Notes: generated by a model not told the origin, from the sequence alone. A stretch of 9,482 bases of DNA from Pseudomonadota bacterium (GCA_018241165.1 JAFEEK010000491.1:1-9482), one strand, 5' to 3'; shown: positions 1 to 6,897, numbered from the stretch's first letter. Numbers and translations: made by a program.

Positions 1-147
1 CGCGTGGCGCCCGATGCCGAATCCGGCGACGCGCTGGTCGCGATCGAGCAGGTGCTGCGTGAGCGTTTCGGGATCACGCACGCCACGATCCAGGTTGAGC
101 AGCGCGAATGCGTCGCGGAATGCCACGGTGGCGGGCATGGGCATTGA
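1..147 (+). CDS. Cation diffusion facilitator (CDF) family transporter, C-terminal end (partial)
   Basis: This is the open 3' end of a gene that starts left of the window; 48 residues are visible before the TGA stop. The tail contains LRERFGITHATIQVE, the last helix and strand of the cytoplasmic C-terminal domain of CDF metal/proton antiporters such as CzcD and ZitB, which export Zn2+ and related divalent cations. It ends in a His/Cys-rich stretch (ECHGGGHGH) that could bind metal, as many CDF tails do. The membrane part is outside the window, so metal specificity cannot be judged. The family call rests on one short conserved motif plus the His tail. No terminator is visible after the stop, and the next gene begins 72 bases on. 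Confidence 0.68.
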   Translation, partial: RVAPDAESGDALVAIEQVLRERFGITHATIQVEQRECVAECHGGGHGH

Positions 148-153
148 TTTTCC

Positions 154-181
154 TTGCGCGCCGAACGCGTGCTGGTAAGCT
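154..181 (+). promoter_or_regulatory. Weak candidate promoter for the bTHX gene
   Basis: A TTGCGC box (154-159) and a TAAGCT box (176-181) are 16 bases apart, and the second is preceded by TG in the extended -10 position. The -10 match is poor. The only support is its place between the CDF stop and the bTHX ribosome-binding site. Read-through from the CDF gene is an alternative. Confidence 0.25.
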
Positions 182-207
182 ACGCACCCGATTCAAATAA
201 CCGATTT

Positions 208-213
208 GGAGAA
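208..213 (+). promoter_or_regulatory. Ribosome-binding site fixing the bTHX start
   Basis: GGAGAA lies six bases before the ATG at 220. It favours that ATG over the longer in-frame TTG at 154. The protein from 220 also begins with the conserved family motif. Confidence 0.75.
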
Positions 214-219
214 GTCACG

Positions 220-402
220 ATGGGCAGAGGCGACCGCAAGACACGCAAGGGCAAGATCGCGATCCGCAGCCACGGCAACGCGCGTCCGCGCAAGGCCGCG
301 ACGAAGGCTGGCGGTGCGGTGAAGAAGGCCGCTCCGGCCAAAGCCGCGGTGAAGAAGGTCGCTCCGGCCGCGAAGAAGGCGGCGCCGAAGAAATCGACCT
401 GA
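220..402 (+). CDS. Small ribosomal subunit protein bTHX
   Basis: This 60-residue, very basic protein begins MGRGDRKTRKGKIAIRSHGN, the hallmark of the bTHX/Thx family. The family peptide sits in a pocket of the 30S head, where it contacts 16S rRNA. The Thermus protein is under 30 residues. Here the conserved core (about residues 1-27) is followed by an Ala/Lys/Pro-rich tail of about 33 residues built from repeats like AVKKAAPAKA. The tail resembles histone-H1-like or disordered nucleic-acid-binding sequence. The gene has a good ribosome-binding site and is closed by the strong terminator at 428-453, so it is probably a short transcript. I know of no standard gene symbol in these organisms, so I give none. 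Confidence 0.85.
   Translation: MGRGDRKTRKGKIAIRSHGNARPRKAATKAGGAVKKAAPAKAAVKKVAPAAKKAAPKKST
316..369 (+). repeat. Two-copy direct repeat (24 bases, 30-base period) inside the bTHX gene
   Basis: Bases 316-339 and 346-369 match at 23 of 24 positions; the difference is C at 329 and T at 359. The period is 30 bases, ten codons, so the reading frame is kept. The repeat encodes the AVKKxAPA units of the basic tail. Confidence 0.85.
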
Positions 403-427
403 TTCCCGGGGTCGAATTCGTATCCCC

Positions 428-453
428 AAAGACCCCGCTGCGGCGGGGTTTTT
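428..453. terminator. Rho-independent terminator shared by bTHX (+) and probably hutI (-)
   Basis: ACCCCGC (432-438) pairs with GCGGGGT (443-449) around a TGCG loop, and five T's span 449-453. On the minus strand the same hairpin is followed by a weaker T-rich stretch made from the AAAG at 428-431. It lies between the bTHX stop (402) and the hutI stop (459), where two convergent genes would share it. It is strong for the plus strand and only plausible for the minus strand. Confidence 0.85.
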
Positions 454-458
454 CGTAT

Positions 459-1676
459 TCAGATTTCGCGGCCTGCGATGAACATGCGCCGCACGAGATC
501 CCCCCCGATCCAGTAACTCAACTCGGCGGGATGATCCACATCCCACACAACGAAATCCGCGCGCTTGCCGACCTCGAGAATTCCGCGTTCGCGGAGACCG
601 AGCGCACGCGCGGCATTGATCGTCGCCCCGCGCAGGGCCTCTTCGGGCGTCAGGCGGAACAAGGTGCAGGCCATGTTCATCGCCATGCGCAGCGACAGGA
701 TCGGCGAGGTGCCGGGATTGACGTCGCTGGCCACGGCCATCGGCACGCCGTGTTCGCGGAATGCGGCGATGGGCGGAAGTTTCGTTTCGCGCAGCGTGTA
801 GAACGCGGCGGGCAGCATCACCGCGACGGTTCCGGACGCGGCCATTGCGCGCACGCCGGCTTCGTTCGTGTATTCGAGGTGATCGGCGGACAGCGCGCCA
901 AATTCCGCCGCCAGCGCCGCGCCGCCCAGATCCGACAATTGATCGGCGTGCAGCTTTACGTGCAGGCCGAGTGCACGCGCTGTCTCGAACACGCGCCGCA
1001 CTTCCGATGGCGTGAACGCGATGCCTTCGCAAAACGCGTCTACTGCATCCGCAAGACCTTCGCGTGCGATCGCGGGCAGCATATGCACGCAGACTTCGTC
1101 CACGTAATCGGCCTGGCGTCCAGCGAATTCCGGCGGCAATGCGTGTGCGCCGAGAAACGTGGTGCGTACCGTGCCACCCAGTTCCTTGCCGATGCGCCGC
1201 GCCACGCGCAGCATCTTGGCTTCGGATTCGAGATTCAATCCATAGCCGGATTTGATCTCCAGCGTGGTTACGCCGTCGCGCACGAGCGCGCGCGCGCGAG
1301 GCAGCGATTGCGCAAACAATTCATCTTCGCTTGCTGCCCGCGTCTTCGTCACGGTCGAGACAATGCCGCCGCCACGGCGGGCGATGTCCTCGTAACTCGC
1401 GCCTTGCAGCCGCAACTCGAATTCCTCGGCGCGGTTGCCGGCAAACACCAGATGCGTGTGGCAATCGATCAGGCCCGGCGCGATCCAGGCGTTGTCTGCG
1501 GATTCTACCCGTGCGGCGAGTTCCGCAGGCTTTCCCGGCAATCGCGATTGCGGGCCGACAAACGTGATCGCGCCATCCTTCCAGCCCAGTGCGGCGTTTT
1601 CGATCGCGCCGTACGCAGCGCCGGTATCCGTCATCGTGGCGAGGCGACAATCGAGCAGCAGTCCGTCCCACGTCAT
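459..1676 (-). CDS. hutI: Imidazolonepropionase
   Basis: HutI hydrolyses 4-imidazolone-5-propionate to N-formimino-L-glutamate, the third step of histidine breakdown in the cytoplasm. The 405-residue protein has the usual length and the metal-dependent amidohydrolase motifs in order: CHTH (His73 and His75), EIKSGYGL with the catalytic-site Lys near 142, HADQ (His243), DHLE (His266) and ASDVNPGT (Asp318). I chose the ATG at 1676 because GGAG (1683-1686) sits six bases upstream; a longer TTG start at 1694 has less support. It is divergent from hutF with 47 bases between starts, and convergent with bTHX through a shared terminator. HutH, HutU and HutG are not in the window. Identification is firm from the motif set. 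Confidence 0.96.
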   Translation of the reverse strand: MTWDGLLLDCRLATMTDTGAAYGAIENAALGWKDGAITFVGPQSRLPGKPAELAARVESADNAWIAPGLIDCHTHLVFAGNRAEEFELRLQGASYEDIARRGGGIVSTVTKTRAASEDELFAQSLPRARALVRDGVTTLEIKSGYGLNLESEAKMLRVARRIGKELGGTVRTTFLGAHALPPEFAGRQADYVDEVCVHMLPAIAREGLADAVDAFCEGIAFTPSEVRRVFETARALGLHVKLHADQLSDLGGAALAAEFGALSADHLEYTNEAGVRAMAASGTVAVMLPAAFYTLRETKLPPIAAFREHGVPMAVASDVNPGTSPILSLRMAMNMACTLFRLTPEEALRGATINAARALGLRERGILEVGKRADFVVWDVDHPAELSYWIGGDLVRRMFIAGREI

Positions 1677-1682
1677 GCGCGT

Positions 1683-1686
1683 CTCC
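1683..1686 (-). promoter_or_regulatory. Ribosome-binding site fixing the hutI start
   Basis: On the minus strand GGAG lies six bases before the ATG at 1676. A TTG start at 1694 would place this site inside the coding region and has no comparable site of its own. Confidence 0.65.
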
Positions 1687-1723
1687 GATGACAAGTCGAG
1701 CCGTGCCCGTTACGCTGCGCGGC

Positions 1724-3082
1724 ATGAGTGCCCATTTTGCCGATTTTGCGTGGATGCCGGAAGGCTGGCGCGAGGATACGCGCCTTCGCGTGGTGCGCGG
1801 AACATTCGCCACCGTGGAAGATGCCGTAGCGGAGAAGTCGGGTCGTCTCGGTCGTTTCGTGCTGCCGGGCATGCCGAACCTGCATTCGCATGCGTTCCAG
1901 CGCGCGATGGCGGGACTCGCCGAGCGCGCGACGAATCCCGAAGATTCGTTCTGGACCTGGCGCGAAACCATGTACGCATTCGCCGGCCGCATCGGGCCCG
2001 ATGAACTCAAGGCCATCGCGGCGCAGTTGTACGTGGAGATGCTCAAGGCCGGCTACACGCATGTCTGCGAGTTCCACTATTTGCATCACCAGCCCGATGG
2101 CAAGCCCTATGCCGATCCAGCGCAGATGTCGCTGGCGATCATCGAGGCTGCGCGCGAGGCGGGCATCGGGCTGACCTTGCTGCCCGTGTTGTACATGACC
2201 GGCGGGTTTGATGGCCGCTCGCTGACCGAGCGTCAGCGCCGCTTCGGTTTCGATGTCGATGGGTATCTTCGCCTCGTCGAAAAATTGCGCAAAATGGAGA
2301 ATTCCACATTGCGCGTCGGCGTTGCACTGCACAGCTTGCGCGCGGTGCCGCCGAATGCTTTGCGCGCCGTGTTGCAATCGCCGCTTGCCGATGGCCCGTT
2401 GCATATCCACATCGCCGAGCAAACCGCCGAAGTGGAAGAATGCGTCGCCGCGCGCGGCGCGCGACCGGTCGAGTGGCTGCTCGACAACGCGGACGTCGAT
2501 GCGCGCTGGTGTCTGGTGCACGCCACGCACATGACCGAAGACGAAACGCGGCGAGTCGCGCATTCCGGCGCGGTCGCCGGCCTGTGTCCGACCACCGAAG
2601 CCAATCTCGGCGATGGCCTGTTCCCGCTGCAAGGCTTTCGCGATGCGGGTGGCGTACTGGGCATTGGATCGGACTCGCATATTTCCGTCTCGCCAGTCGA
2701 AGAATTGCGTTGGCTCGAATACGGCCAGCGCCTGATCACGCGCCAGCGCAACATCGCCGTGTCCGAGTCCAGCACCAGCGTCGGCGAAAACCTGTGGGGC
2801 GACGCGCTGTTCGGTGGCGGGCAAGCATCCGGCGTGTCGATCGGCGCGATCGAAGATGGCGCGCGCGCTGATCTGATCGTGCTCGACGATGCCGCGCCAT
2901 TGCTCGCCGCGCGCGATGCGAACAACGTGCTCGATACCCTCGTTTTTGCCGGCAACTCCAACCTGGTGCGCGACGTGATGGCGAACGGCGAGTGGGTGGT
3001 CCGCGATGGCCGGCATCGCGACGAAACGGGCATCGCCGAGCGCTATCGGCTGGCCGTGGAGTCGTTGGCGCGGCAGGCCTGA
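1724..3082 (+). CDS. hutF: Formimidoylglutamate deiminase
   Basis: HutF converts N-formimino-L-glutamate to N-formyl-L-glutamate and ammonia. This is the fourth step of the five-step histidine route, in which HutG then releases formate and glutamate. The 452-residue protein matches the family length. Amidohydrolase motifs are visible: NLHSH (His54 and His56), LHIHIAEQ (His227 and His229), LVHATH (His266 and His269) and GSDSH (Asp317). The N-terminus MSAHFADFAWMPEGW fits the family, so I prefer the ATG at 1724 to one at 1688, although neither has a good ribosome-binding site. Its substrate is the product of the divergent neighbour hutI. No terminator follows; the next gene starts 66 bases later with its own candidate promoter. 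Confidence 0.96.
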   Translation: MSAHFADFAWMPEGWREDTRLRVVRGTFATVEDAVAEKSGRLGRFVLPGMPNLHSHAFQRAMAGLAERATNPEDSFWTWRETMYAFAGRIGPDELKAIAAQLYVEMLKAGYTHVCEFHYLHHQPDGKPYADPAQMSLAIIEAAREAGIGLTLLPVLYMTGGFDGRSLTERQRRFGFDVDGYLRLVEKLRKMENSTLRVGVALHSLRAVPPNALRAVLQSPLADGPLHIHIAEQTAEVEECVAARGARPVEWLLDNADVDARWCLVHATHMTEDETRRVAHSGAVAGLCPTTEANLGDGLFPLQGFRDAGGVLGIGSDSHISVSPVEELRWLEYGQRLITRQRNIAVSESSTSVGENLWGDALFGGGQASGVSIGAIEDGARADLIVLDDAAPLLAARDANNVLDTLVFAGNSNLVRDVMANGEWVVRDGRHRDETGIAERYRLAVESLARQA

Positions 3083-3089
3083 CGCCAAC

Positions 3090-3120
3090 TTGCATCCAAT
3101 CGCGACGAAAGTGCTAAGAT
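3090..3120 (+). promoter_or_regulatory. Candidate sigma-70 promoter for the exported anchor-D-like protein
   Basis: TTGCAT (3090-3095) and TAAGAT (3115-3120) are 19 bases apart, slightly long. A TG at 3112-3113 makes an extended -10. It lies just after the hutF stop and 28 bases before the next start codon, which implies a short leader. Confidence 0.45.
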
Positions 3121-3137
3121 CGCCGCGCCGTTGCCAT

Positions 3138-3143
3138 GGGGAG
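3138..3143 (+). promoter_or_regulatory. Ribosome-binding site fixing the start at 3149
   Basis: GGGGAG lies five bases before the ATG at 3149. It rules against an in-frame TTG at 3131, which would put six extra residues ahead of the signal peptide. Confidence 0.75.
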
Positions 3144-3148
3144 TTGCC

Positions 3149-3715
3149 ATGCGTTACTCGTTGTGGATTGCTCGTGTGGTCGCCGTTTCCGGATTGCTGC
3201 TGGCGTCTCCGGCGTTTGCAGGATTAAGCTCTGCAAACATTTTTGGCGGCAGCATTGTCGATTTCACGTCTCCGGGGCTGGGCATGCCGGGTCCCACCCA
3301 GACCATTACCCTGACGTACGGCGGGCCCGCAAATGGCGCGCAGCTCACGTCGTTGGCACTCGCGGGCGCCAATGCCGGCGATTTCGCCATCGTTGGCGGC
3401 ACCTGCCAGCCGAACACGACGGTGCTGCAACCAGCGCCTCCCGGGCCAACGACCTGCACCGTGATCGTGCAGTACAAGGCCAGTTCCGCGAGCCCCGAAA
3501 GCGCCCAGTTGAACGGCACCTGCCAGACGGTTGCGTTGGGAGTAGGCGGGTTCAGCCTCGCCTGTACCGGCGCCAGCGGGCAACTGGCTTCGCTGGCCGG
3601 CACGCTGCTGGCTGTACTGGCTCCCACGCCGATGTTCGATCCAAAGATACTGACGGCGTTGTGCGCCTTGCTTTTGGCCATCGGCGTTTATTTCGCCAAC
3701 CGCAAGCGCGCCTGA
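3149..3715 (+). CDS. Exported choice-of-anchor-D-like protein with C-terminal membrane anchor
   Basis: The 188-residue protein starts with a clear signal peptide (basic MRYSLWIAR, a hydrophobic core, and probable cleavage after ASPAFA at residue 24). Residues of about 45-140 look like one Ig-like, choice-of-anchor-D (HYDIN/ASPM type) domain: 'GANAGDFAIVGGTC', then 'TTCTVIVQYK', then 'LACTGASGQ'. Four cysteines (86, 103, 125 and 139) could form two disulfides outside the cytoplasm. The C-terminus is tripartite: APTPMFDP, a hydrophobic segment of about 18 residues, and NRKRA. This layout recalls IPTL-type and other CTERM sorting tails, but the motif is not the canonical IPTLSxW. It may be a surface or envelope protein; its function is unknown. 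Its stop is one base from the stop of the convergent hydroxylase gene. Confidence 0.72.
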   Translation: MRYSLWIARVVAVSGLLLASPAFAGLSSANIFGGSIVDFTSPGLGMPGPTQTITLTYGGPANGAQLTSLALAGANAGDFAIVGGTCQPNTTVLQPAPPGPTTCTVIVQYKASSASPESAQLNGTCQTVALGVGGFSLACTGASGQLASLAGTLLAVLAPTPMFDPKILTALCALLLAIGVYFANRKRA

Positions 3716-3716
3716 T

Positions 3717-4547
3717 TCAAAGCTCCGGGTACTTTCGCGCCCGCCATGGCGTGAGCAGCATTCCCCATGCGCTGTGCCAGCGCGGGGATTCCAGTGCGCG
3801 CAGGCCAAACCGGGGGGCGTCGTCGACGGGTGGCGTCAGCGAGCCGAATGCGCGATCCCAAAGCGACAGCAGCATGCCGTAGTTGGAATTGGTGCGCGCC
3901 ATATCCGGCGAGTGATGGCTCCAATGCATGCGCGGCGTGATCAGCAGCCACGAAAACGCGGTGTCGATCCAGCGCGGCCAGCGCACTGCCGCATGGTGCA
4001 GGTTTGCGAAGCCCAGGTTCAGGATTTCGTGGATCAGGAAGACCCACGCCGGCACGCCGATGGCCGCGCAAGCCAGCAACCGCCACAATTCGGTGGGAAT
4101 GATGTGCAGCGGATGTTGGCGCAGGTTGGTGGTTACGTCCATCTGCGGATCGGAGTGGTGCACCGCATGCAGCAGCCATAGCCAGCGCACGTTGTGGCTC
4201 AGGCGGTGGAAGATGTAATCGCTGGCATCGAGCAGGGCAAAGGCGAGGATGGCGTGCAGCCAGAACGGCAGCGGCAGGAAATACAGCACGCCGATGCGGC
4301 GGAATTGCATCCACTGCAACAGCAGCCAGATCGTGCCGCCGAACACCAGCGAAACCACGACGATGCCGATTGCCCACAGCAGCATGTTCTGTCCGCCATG
4401 TGCAAGACGGCGAAGATCCCAGCGCGCACCCGTTGCCGGGGCCAGCATTTCGGCCACGAGCATCAGGGCGAATCCGCCGAACAGGACGACTCCCGCGGCG
4501 TGTTGCAGCCACAGCAACGAATCGAGATTTTGCGCGAAACCGGGCAC
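3717..4547 (-). CDS. Sterol desaturase / fatty acid hydroxylase family membrane protein
   Basis: The 276-residue integral membrane protein has the eight-or-more-histidine di-iron signature of the fatty acid hydroxylase superfamily: HRLSH (114-118), HAVHH (127-131), QHPLH (144-148), NLHH (182-185) and HWSHH (208-212). Hydrophobic segments lie near residues 15-35, 55-78, 87-108 and 158-180. Such enzymes use O2 and iron to hydroxylate or desaturate lipid tails, sterols or carotenoids; the substrate here cannot be read from sequence. The start is a GTG three bases after the stop of the upstream phosphodiesterase gene, with no clear ribosome-binding site. Translation is therefore probably coupled. 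The next internal Met (29) would remove the first membrane segment. Confidence 0.9.
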   Translation of the reverse strand: MPGFAQNLDSLLWLQHAAGVVLFGGFALMLVAEMLAPATGARWDLRRLAHGGQNMLLWAIGIVVVSLVFGGTIWLLLQWMQFRRIGVLYFLPLPFWLHAILAFALLDASDYIFHRLSHNVRWLWLLHAVHHSDPQMDVTTNLRQHPLHIIPTELWRLLACAAIGVPAWVFLIHEILNLGFANLHHAAVRWPRWIDTAFSWLLITPRMHWSHHSPDMARTNSNYGMLLSLWDRAFGSLTPPVDDAPRFGLRALESPRWHSAWGMLLTPWRARKYPEL

Positions 4548-4550
4548 GGA

Positions 4551-5801
4551 TCAGCGCAACGCGGCAGCGACCGGACCGATCGAGCCGTCGTTCGGCGCGG
4601 CTGGAATACCGAGGATGTGCGTCAGCAAGGGATACACATCGACGTTGTCGAATTCCGGAATCACGTAGCCGCGTTTGAAGGCGGGGCCGTGCGCGACGAA
4701 CAGGGCGCGCATGTTCGGGTCGTCGTTGTCGTAGCCGTGTTCACCGCTTGAGATGTGGCGATCGGGGCGGTCGAGATAGCTTTGCGTCTCGATCAGCCAG
4801 CCATCGTTGGCGACGCACACGATTGGCGGAATGCGTGCATTCGTACCGTAGTGCAGGCGTGCGGGTATCTTCGCCTTGTTCCAGCAGCGCATGTGCTCGT
4901 GCGGGGCGAGCAGGGCGGCATCGACTTCGGTTTCATGCCCGGGTTTGGGCGCAAGCCCGGCGACCACGCCGGCATTGATCACGCTGAGGTTGCGCATGTC
5001 GACCAGCTTGTCGAGCACGACAAGTCGATCCGCGCTCGTCGCCGTCATGCCGTGGTCGGAAACCACAACGATGTTGGCGTTGTCGAAAATGCCGCGTTCT
5101 TTCAGTCCGGCGATGAGTTGCCCCAATGCGGCGTCGATCTTGCGCAATTCGATGTCGACTTGCTTCGAATCCGGGCCGTAGCCGTGGCCGGCGTGATCGA
5201 CCTGTTCGAAATACAGGGTGAGAAAATCCGGACGCTGTCCGGCCGGCAGGCCGAGCCACTGCAGCGCCTGGTCCACGCGCGCATCCGGCGTCATCTTGCC
5301 GTCGAACGGCAGCCAATGCTCCGGGCGCACGCCGTCGATCGCCACGTCCGAACCCGGCCAGAACATGGTTGCCGCCTGCTTGCCATGGCGCTCGACGCCG
5401 ACCCAAAGCGGCTCACCGCCCCACCAGTGCGGATCGTCGGTGGTACGGCGGTCGGTGTAGACGAATTTCGCTCCCGTGACCGGATCCAGGAACCGGTTGT
5501 TGACGATGCCGTTGTGGTCCGGATACAGCCCGGTCACGATCGCGTAATGGTTTGGAAAGGTCAGGGTCGGAAACGACGGTTTCATCGCTGTCGCGCGCAC
5601 GCCCGTTTGCGCAAGCGCGGCGAGATTGGGCGACAGCCCGCGCTTGATGTAGTCGGCGCGATAGCCGTCGATGGAAATCAGGATCAGCGGCGAATACGGA
5701 TGCGCGGGCTGCACCGGCGCACGCATGCAACCGGCAAGAAGCAAAAACAATATCAGCAAAGGCGCCGCGGCAAGGCGGCGCCGTGTGTCGATGGCGAACA
5801 T
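4551..5801 (-). CDS. Nucleotide pyrophosphatase/phosphodiesterase-type lipoprotein (alkaline phosphatase superfamily)
   Basis: The 416-residue protein resembles the bacterial NPP family, of which the Xanthomonas enzyme is the studied example. These enzymes hydrolyse nucleotide or other phosphodiesters with two zinc ions. Visible parts are a lipoprotein signal with lipobox LAGC (Cys25), SIDG (Asp45, metal), FPTLTFPNH (nucleophile Thr81), VDHAGHGYGP (Asp202 and His206), VVSDHGM (Asp249 and His250) and SGEHGYD (His355). The lipid anchor places it in the periplasm or on a membrane face. I chose the ATG at 5801, since a TTG at 5807 adds only two residues. It starts 13 bases after the metallopeptidase stop and ends three bases before the hydroxylase start, so it is central in an apparent three-gene operon. 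The natural substrate is unknown. Confidence 0.92.
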   Translation of the reverse strand: MFAIDTRRRLAAAPLLILFLLLAGCMRAPVQPAHPYSPLILISIDGYRADYIKRGLSPNLAALAQTGVRATAMKPSFPTLTFPNHYAIVTGLYPDHNGIVNNRFLDPVTGAKFVYTDRRTTDDPHWWGGEPLWVGVERHGKQAATMFWPGSDVAIDGVRPEHWLPFDGKMTPDARVDQALQWLGLPAGQRPDFLTLYFEQVDHAGHGYGPDSKQVDIELRKIDAALGQLIAGLKERGIFDNANIVVVSDHGMTATSADRLVVLDKLVDMRNLSVINAGVVAGLAPKPGHETEVDAALLAPHEHMRCWNKAKIPARLHYGTNARIPPIVCVANDGWLIETQSYLDRPDRHISSGEHGYDNDDPNMRALFVAHGPAFKRGYVIPEFDNVDVYPLLTHILGIPAAPNDGSIGPVAAALR

Positions 5802-5814
5802 GGTCAATCCCGGA

Positions 5815-6711
5815 TCAGAGCGTTGCCGCGTTGAACGTGTCGCAACTGCGGATGTCGCCCGACTCGAATCCGGCCTTGAACCAGCGCGAACGCTGCGCCG
5901 AGGTGCCGTGGGTGAACGAATCCGGCACCGCGTAACCGCGCGACTCCTTCTGCAGGGTATCGTCGCCGACCTGCGCCGCCGCGTTCAAGGCGGAGTCGAT
6001 ATCACCGGCCTGCAGCCAGTTCAGTTGCGCCTGCGACTTGTTGCCCCACACGCCGGCGAAGCAGTCGGCCTGCAGTTCCAGGCGCACCGAGGTGCCGGTC
6101 GCGCCGTCGGTCGGGCGGCCGACCTTCTGCATGACACCGAGCAAATCCTGCACATGGTGGCCGACTTCGTGCGCAATCACGTAGGCGCGCGCGAAATCGC
6201 CCGAGGCGTGGAACCGCGTGTCCATTTCCTTGAAGAAATCCAGATCCAGATAGACTTGTTTGTCGGCCGGACAGTAGAACGGGCCCATGGCTTCCTGGGC
6301 CGCGCCGCAGCCCGACGACGTCAGGCCGTGGAAGAGCACAAGTTTTGGCTGCACGTACTGACGCCCCAGCGACTGGAAGTAGCTGCCCCAGACATCTTCG
6401 GTGCTGCCGAGCACCGAGCGCACGAATTGCACCTGCGGATCACTCGAATCCGTAACGGCACGGCGCTGGCCCGGCGCGGGAGCGGCCTGATCCATGCTCG
6501 ACGTGCCGCCGCCGTTCAGGAACAGGTTCATGATCAACGGGCGCGTCTGCGGGAACACCAGCGCGATGATGACGACGATGATCGTGCCGCCGATGCCGAG
6601 GTGGAATCCGCCGAAGCGCATACCACCGCCGCCACCCAATCCGCCACCGCCACCGCCGCTGCCATCGTCCTGGACGACGTTGTCGCTTTGCCGGCCCTTC
6701 TGCCAATCCAT
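5815..6711 (-). CDS. ypfJ: YpfJ-like neutral zinc metallopeptidase
   Basis: The 298-residue protein matches the YpfJ/putative neutral zinc metallopeptidase family in length and layout. It has a short charged N-terminus (MDWQKGRQSDNVVQDD), a glycine-rich linker (about 17-30), one membrane-spanning segment (about 37-55), then a globular domain with HEVGHH (zinc ligands His181 and His185, catalytic Glu182). ELQADCFAGVW follows with Glu212 as the probable third ligand. The C-terminal part contains the family-like SFTHGTSAQR and RWFKAGFESGD. A strong ribosome-binding site fixes the ATG at 6711; a GTG at 6747 is less likely. It lies 88 bases downstream of tRNA-Leu with no terminator between, and 13 bases before the phosphodiesterase gene. 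The biological substrate is unknown. Confidence 0.93.
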   Translation of the reverse strand: MDWQKGRQSDNVVQDDGSGGGGGGLGGGGGMRFGGFHLGIGGTIIVVIIALVFPQTRPLIMNLFLNGGGTSSMDQAAPAPGQRRAVTDSSDPQVQFVRSVLGSTEDVWGSYFQSLGRQYVQPKLVLFHGLTSSGCGAAQEAMGPFYCPADKQVYLDLDFFKEMDTRFHASGDFARAYVIAHEVGHHVQDLLGVMQKVGRPTDGATGTSVRLELQADCFAGVWGNKSQAQLNWLQAGDIDSALNAAAQVGDDTLQKESRGYAVPDSFTHGTSAQRSRWFKAGFESGDIRSCDTFNAATL

Positions 6712-6715
6712 ATGT

Positions 6716-6721
6716 CCTCCC
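6716..6721 (-). promoter_or_regulatory. Strong ribosome-binding site of the metallopeptidase gene
   Basis: On the minus strand GGGAGG is followed by ACAT and then the ATG at 6711. Its first base is also the last base of the inverted repeat at 6721-6744, so the site directly abuts a possible hairpin. Confidence 0.8.
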
Positions 6722-6744
6722 GCACTGCGCGAAAATCCAGTGCG
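6721..6744 (-). repeat. Inverted repeat in the metallopeptidase 5' leader
   Basis: CGCACTG and CAGTGCG form a perfect 7-bp inverted repeat (6721-6727 with 6738-6744) around a 10-base loop. In the transcript its 3' arm touches the ribosome-binding site. Confidence 0.5.
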
Positions 6745-6799
6745 CACACTACTCCGTTGCCGGCGAAACGCGCAAGCGTGAATTACGGTGGAATCGTCG

Positions 6800-6886
6800 T
6801 GGTGCCGGTGGAGGGAATCGAACCCACACTACCTTGCGGTAACCAGATTTTGAGTCTGGCGCGTCTACCAATTCCGCCACACCGGC
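6800..6886 (-). tRNA. tRNA-Leu (anticodon CAA)
   Basis: Read on the minus strand this is an 87-base class II tRNA with an encoded CCA. The acceptor arms GCCGGTG and CACCGGC pair perfectly. The D-arm GGCGGAATTGGTAGACGC is typical of leucine tRNAs. The anticodon stem-loop is CCAGA-CTCAAAA-TCTGG, giving CAA, which reads UUG. The long variable arm TACC-GCAA-GGTA confirms the leucine class. The T-arm GTGGG-TTCGATT-CCCTC has one T-T mismatch at 50/64. A good promoter lies upstream at 6929-6957. No T-tract terminator follows, so the transcript may run into the metallopeptidase gene. Confidence 0.97.
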
Positions 6887-6897
6887 TTGTGTGATGA

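Noticed and set aside
154..219. A 22-residue N-terminal extension of bTHX from a TTG start.
   Set aside because: The conserved family sequence starts at the ATG at 220, directly after a good ribosome-binding site.
1673..3088. A 471-codon open frame on the minus strand opposite hutF, and similar long frames opposite hutI and the phosphodiesterase.
   Set aside because: They are opposite well-supported enzymes, have no recognisable motif and show the composition expected of antisense frames in GC-rich DNA.
3083..3148. A terminator after hutF.
   Set aside because: No inverted repeat followed by T's is visible in the gap; the sequence is better read as a promoter for the next gene.
6617..6661. 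A trinucleotide-like CCG/CCA tract that looked like a repeat expansion.
   Set aside because: It encodes the glycine-rich linker of the metallopeptidase, which is common in this family and uses mixed glycine codons.
6800..6886. The tRNA gene as an integration site for a mobile element.
   Set aside because: There is no integrase, no direct repeat of the tRNA 3' end, and both sides hold ordinary chromosomal genes.
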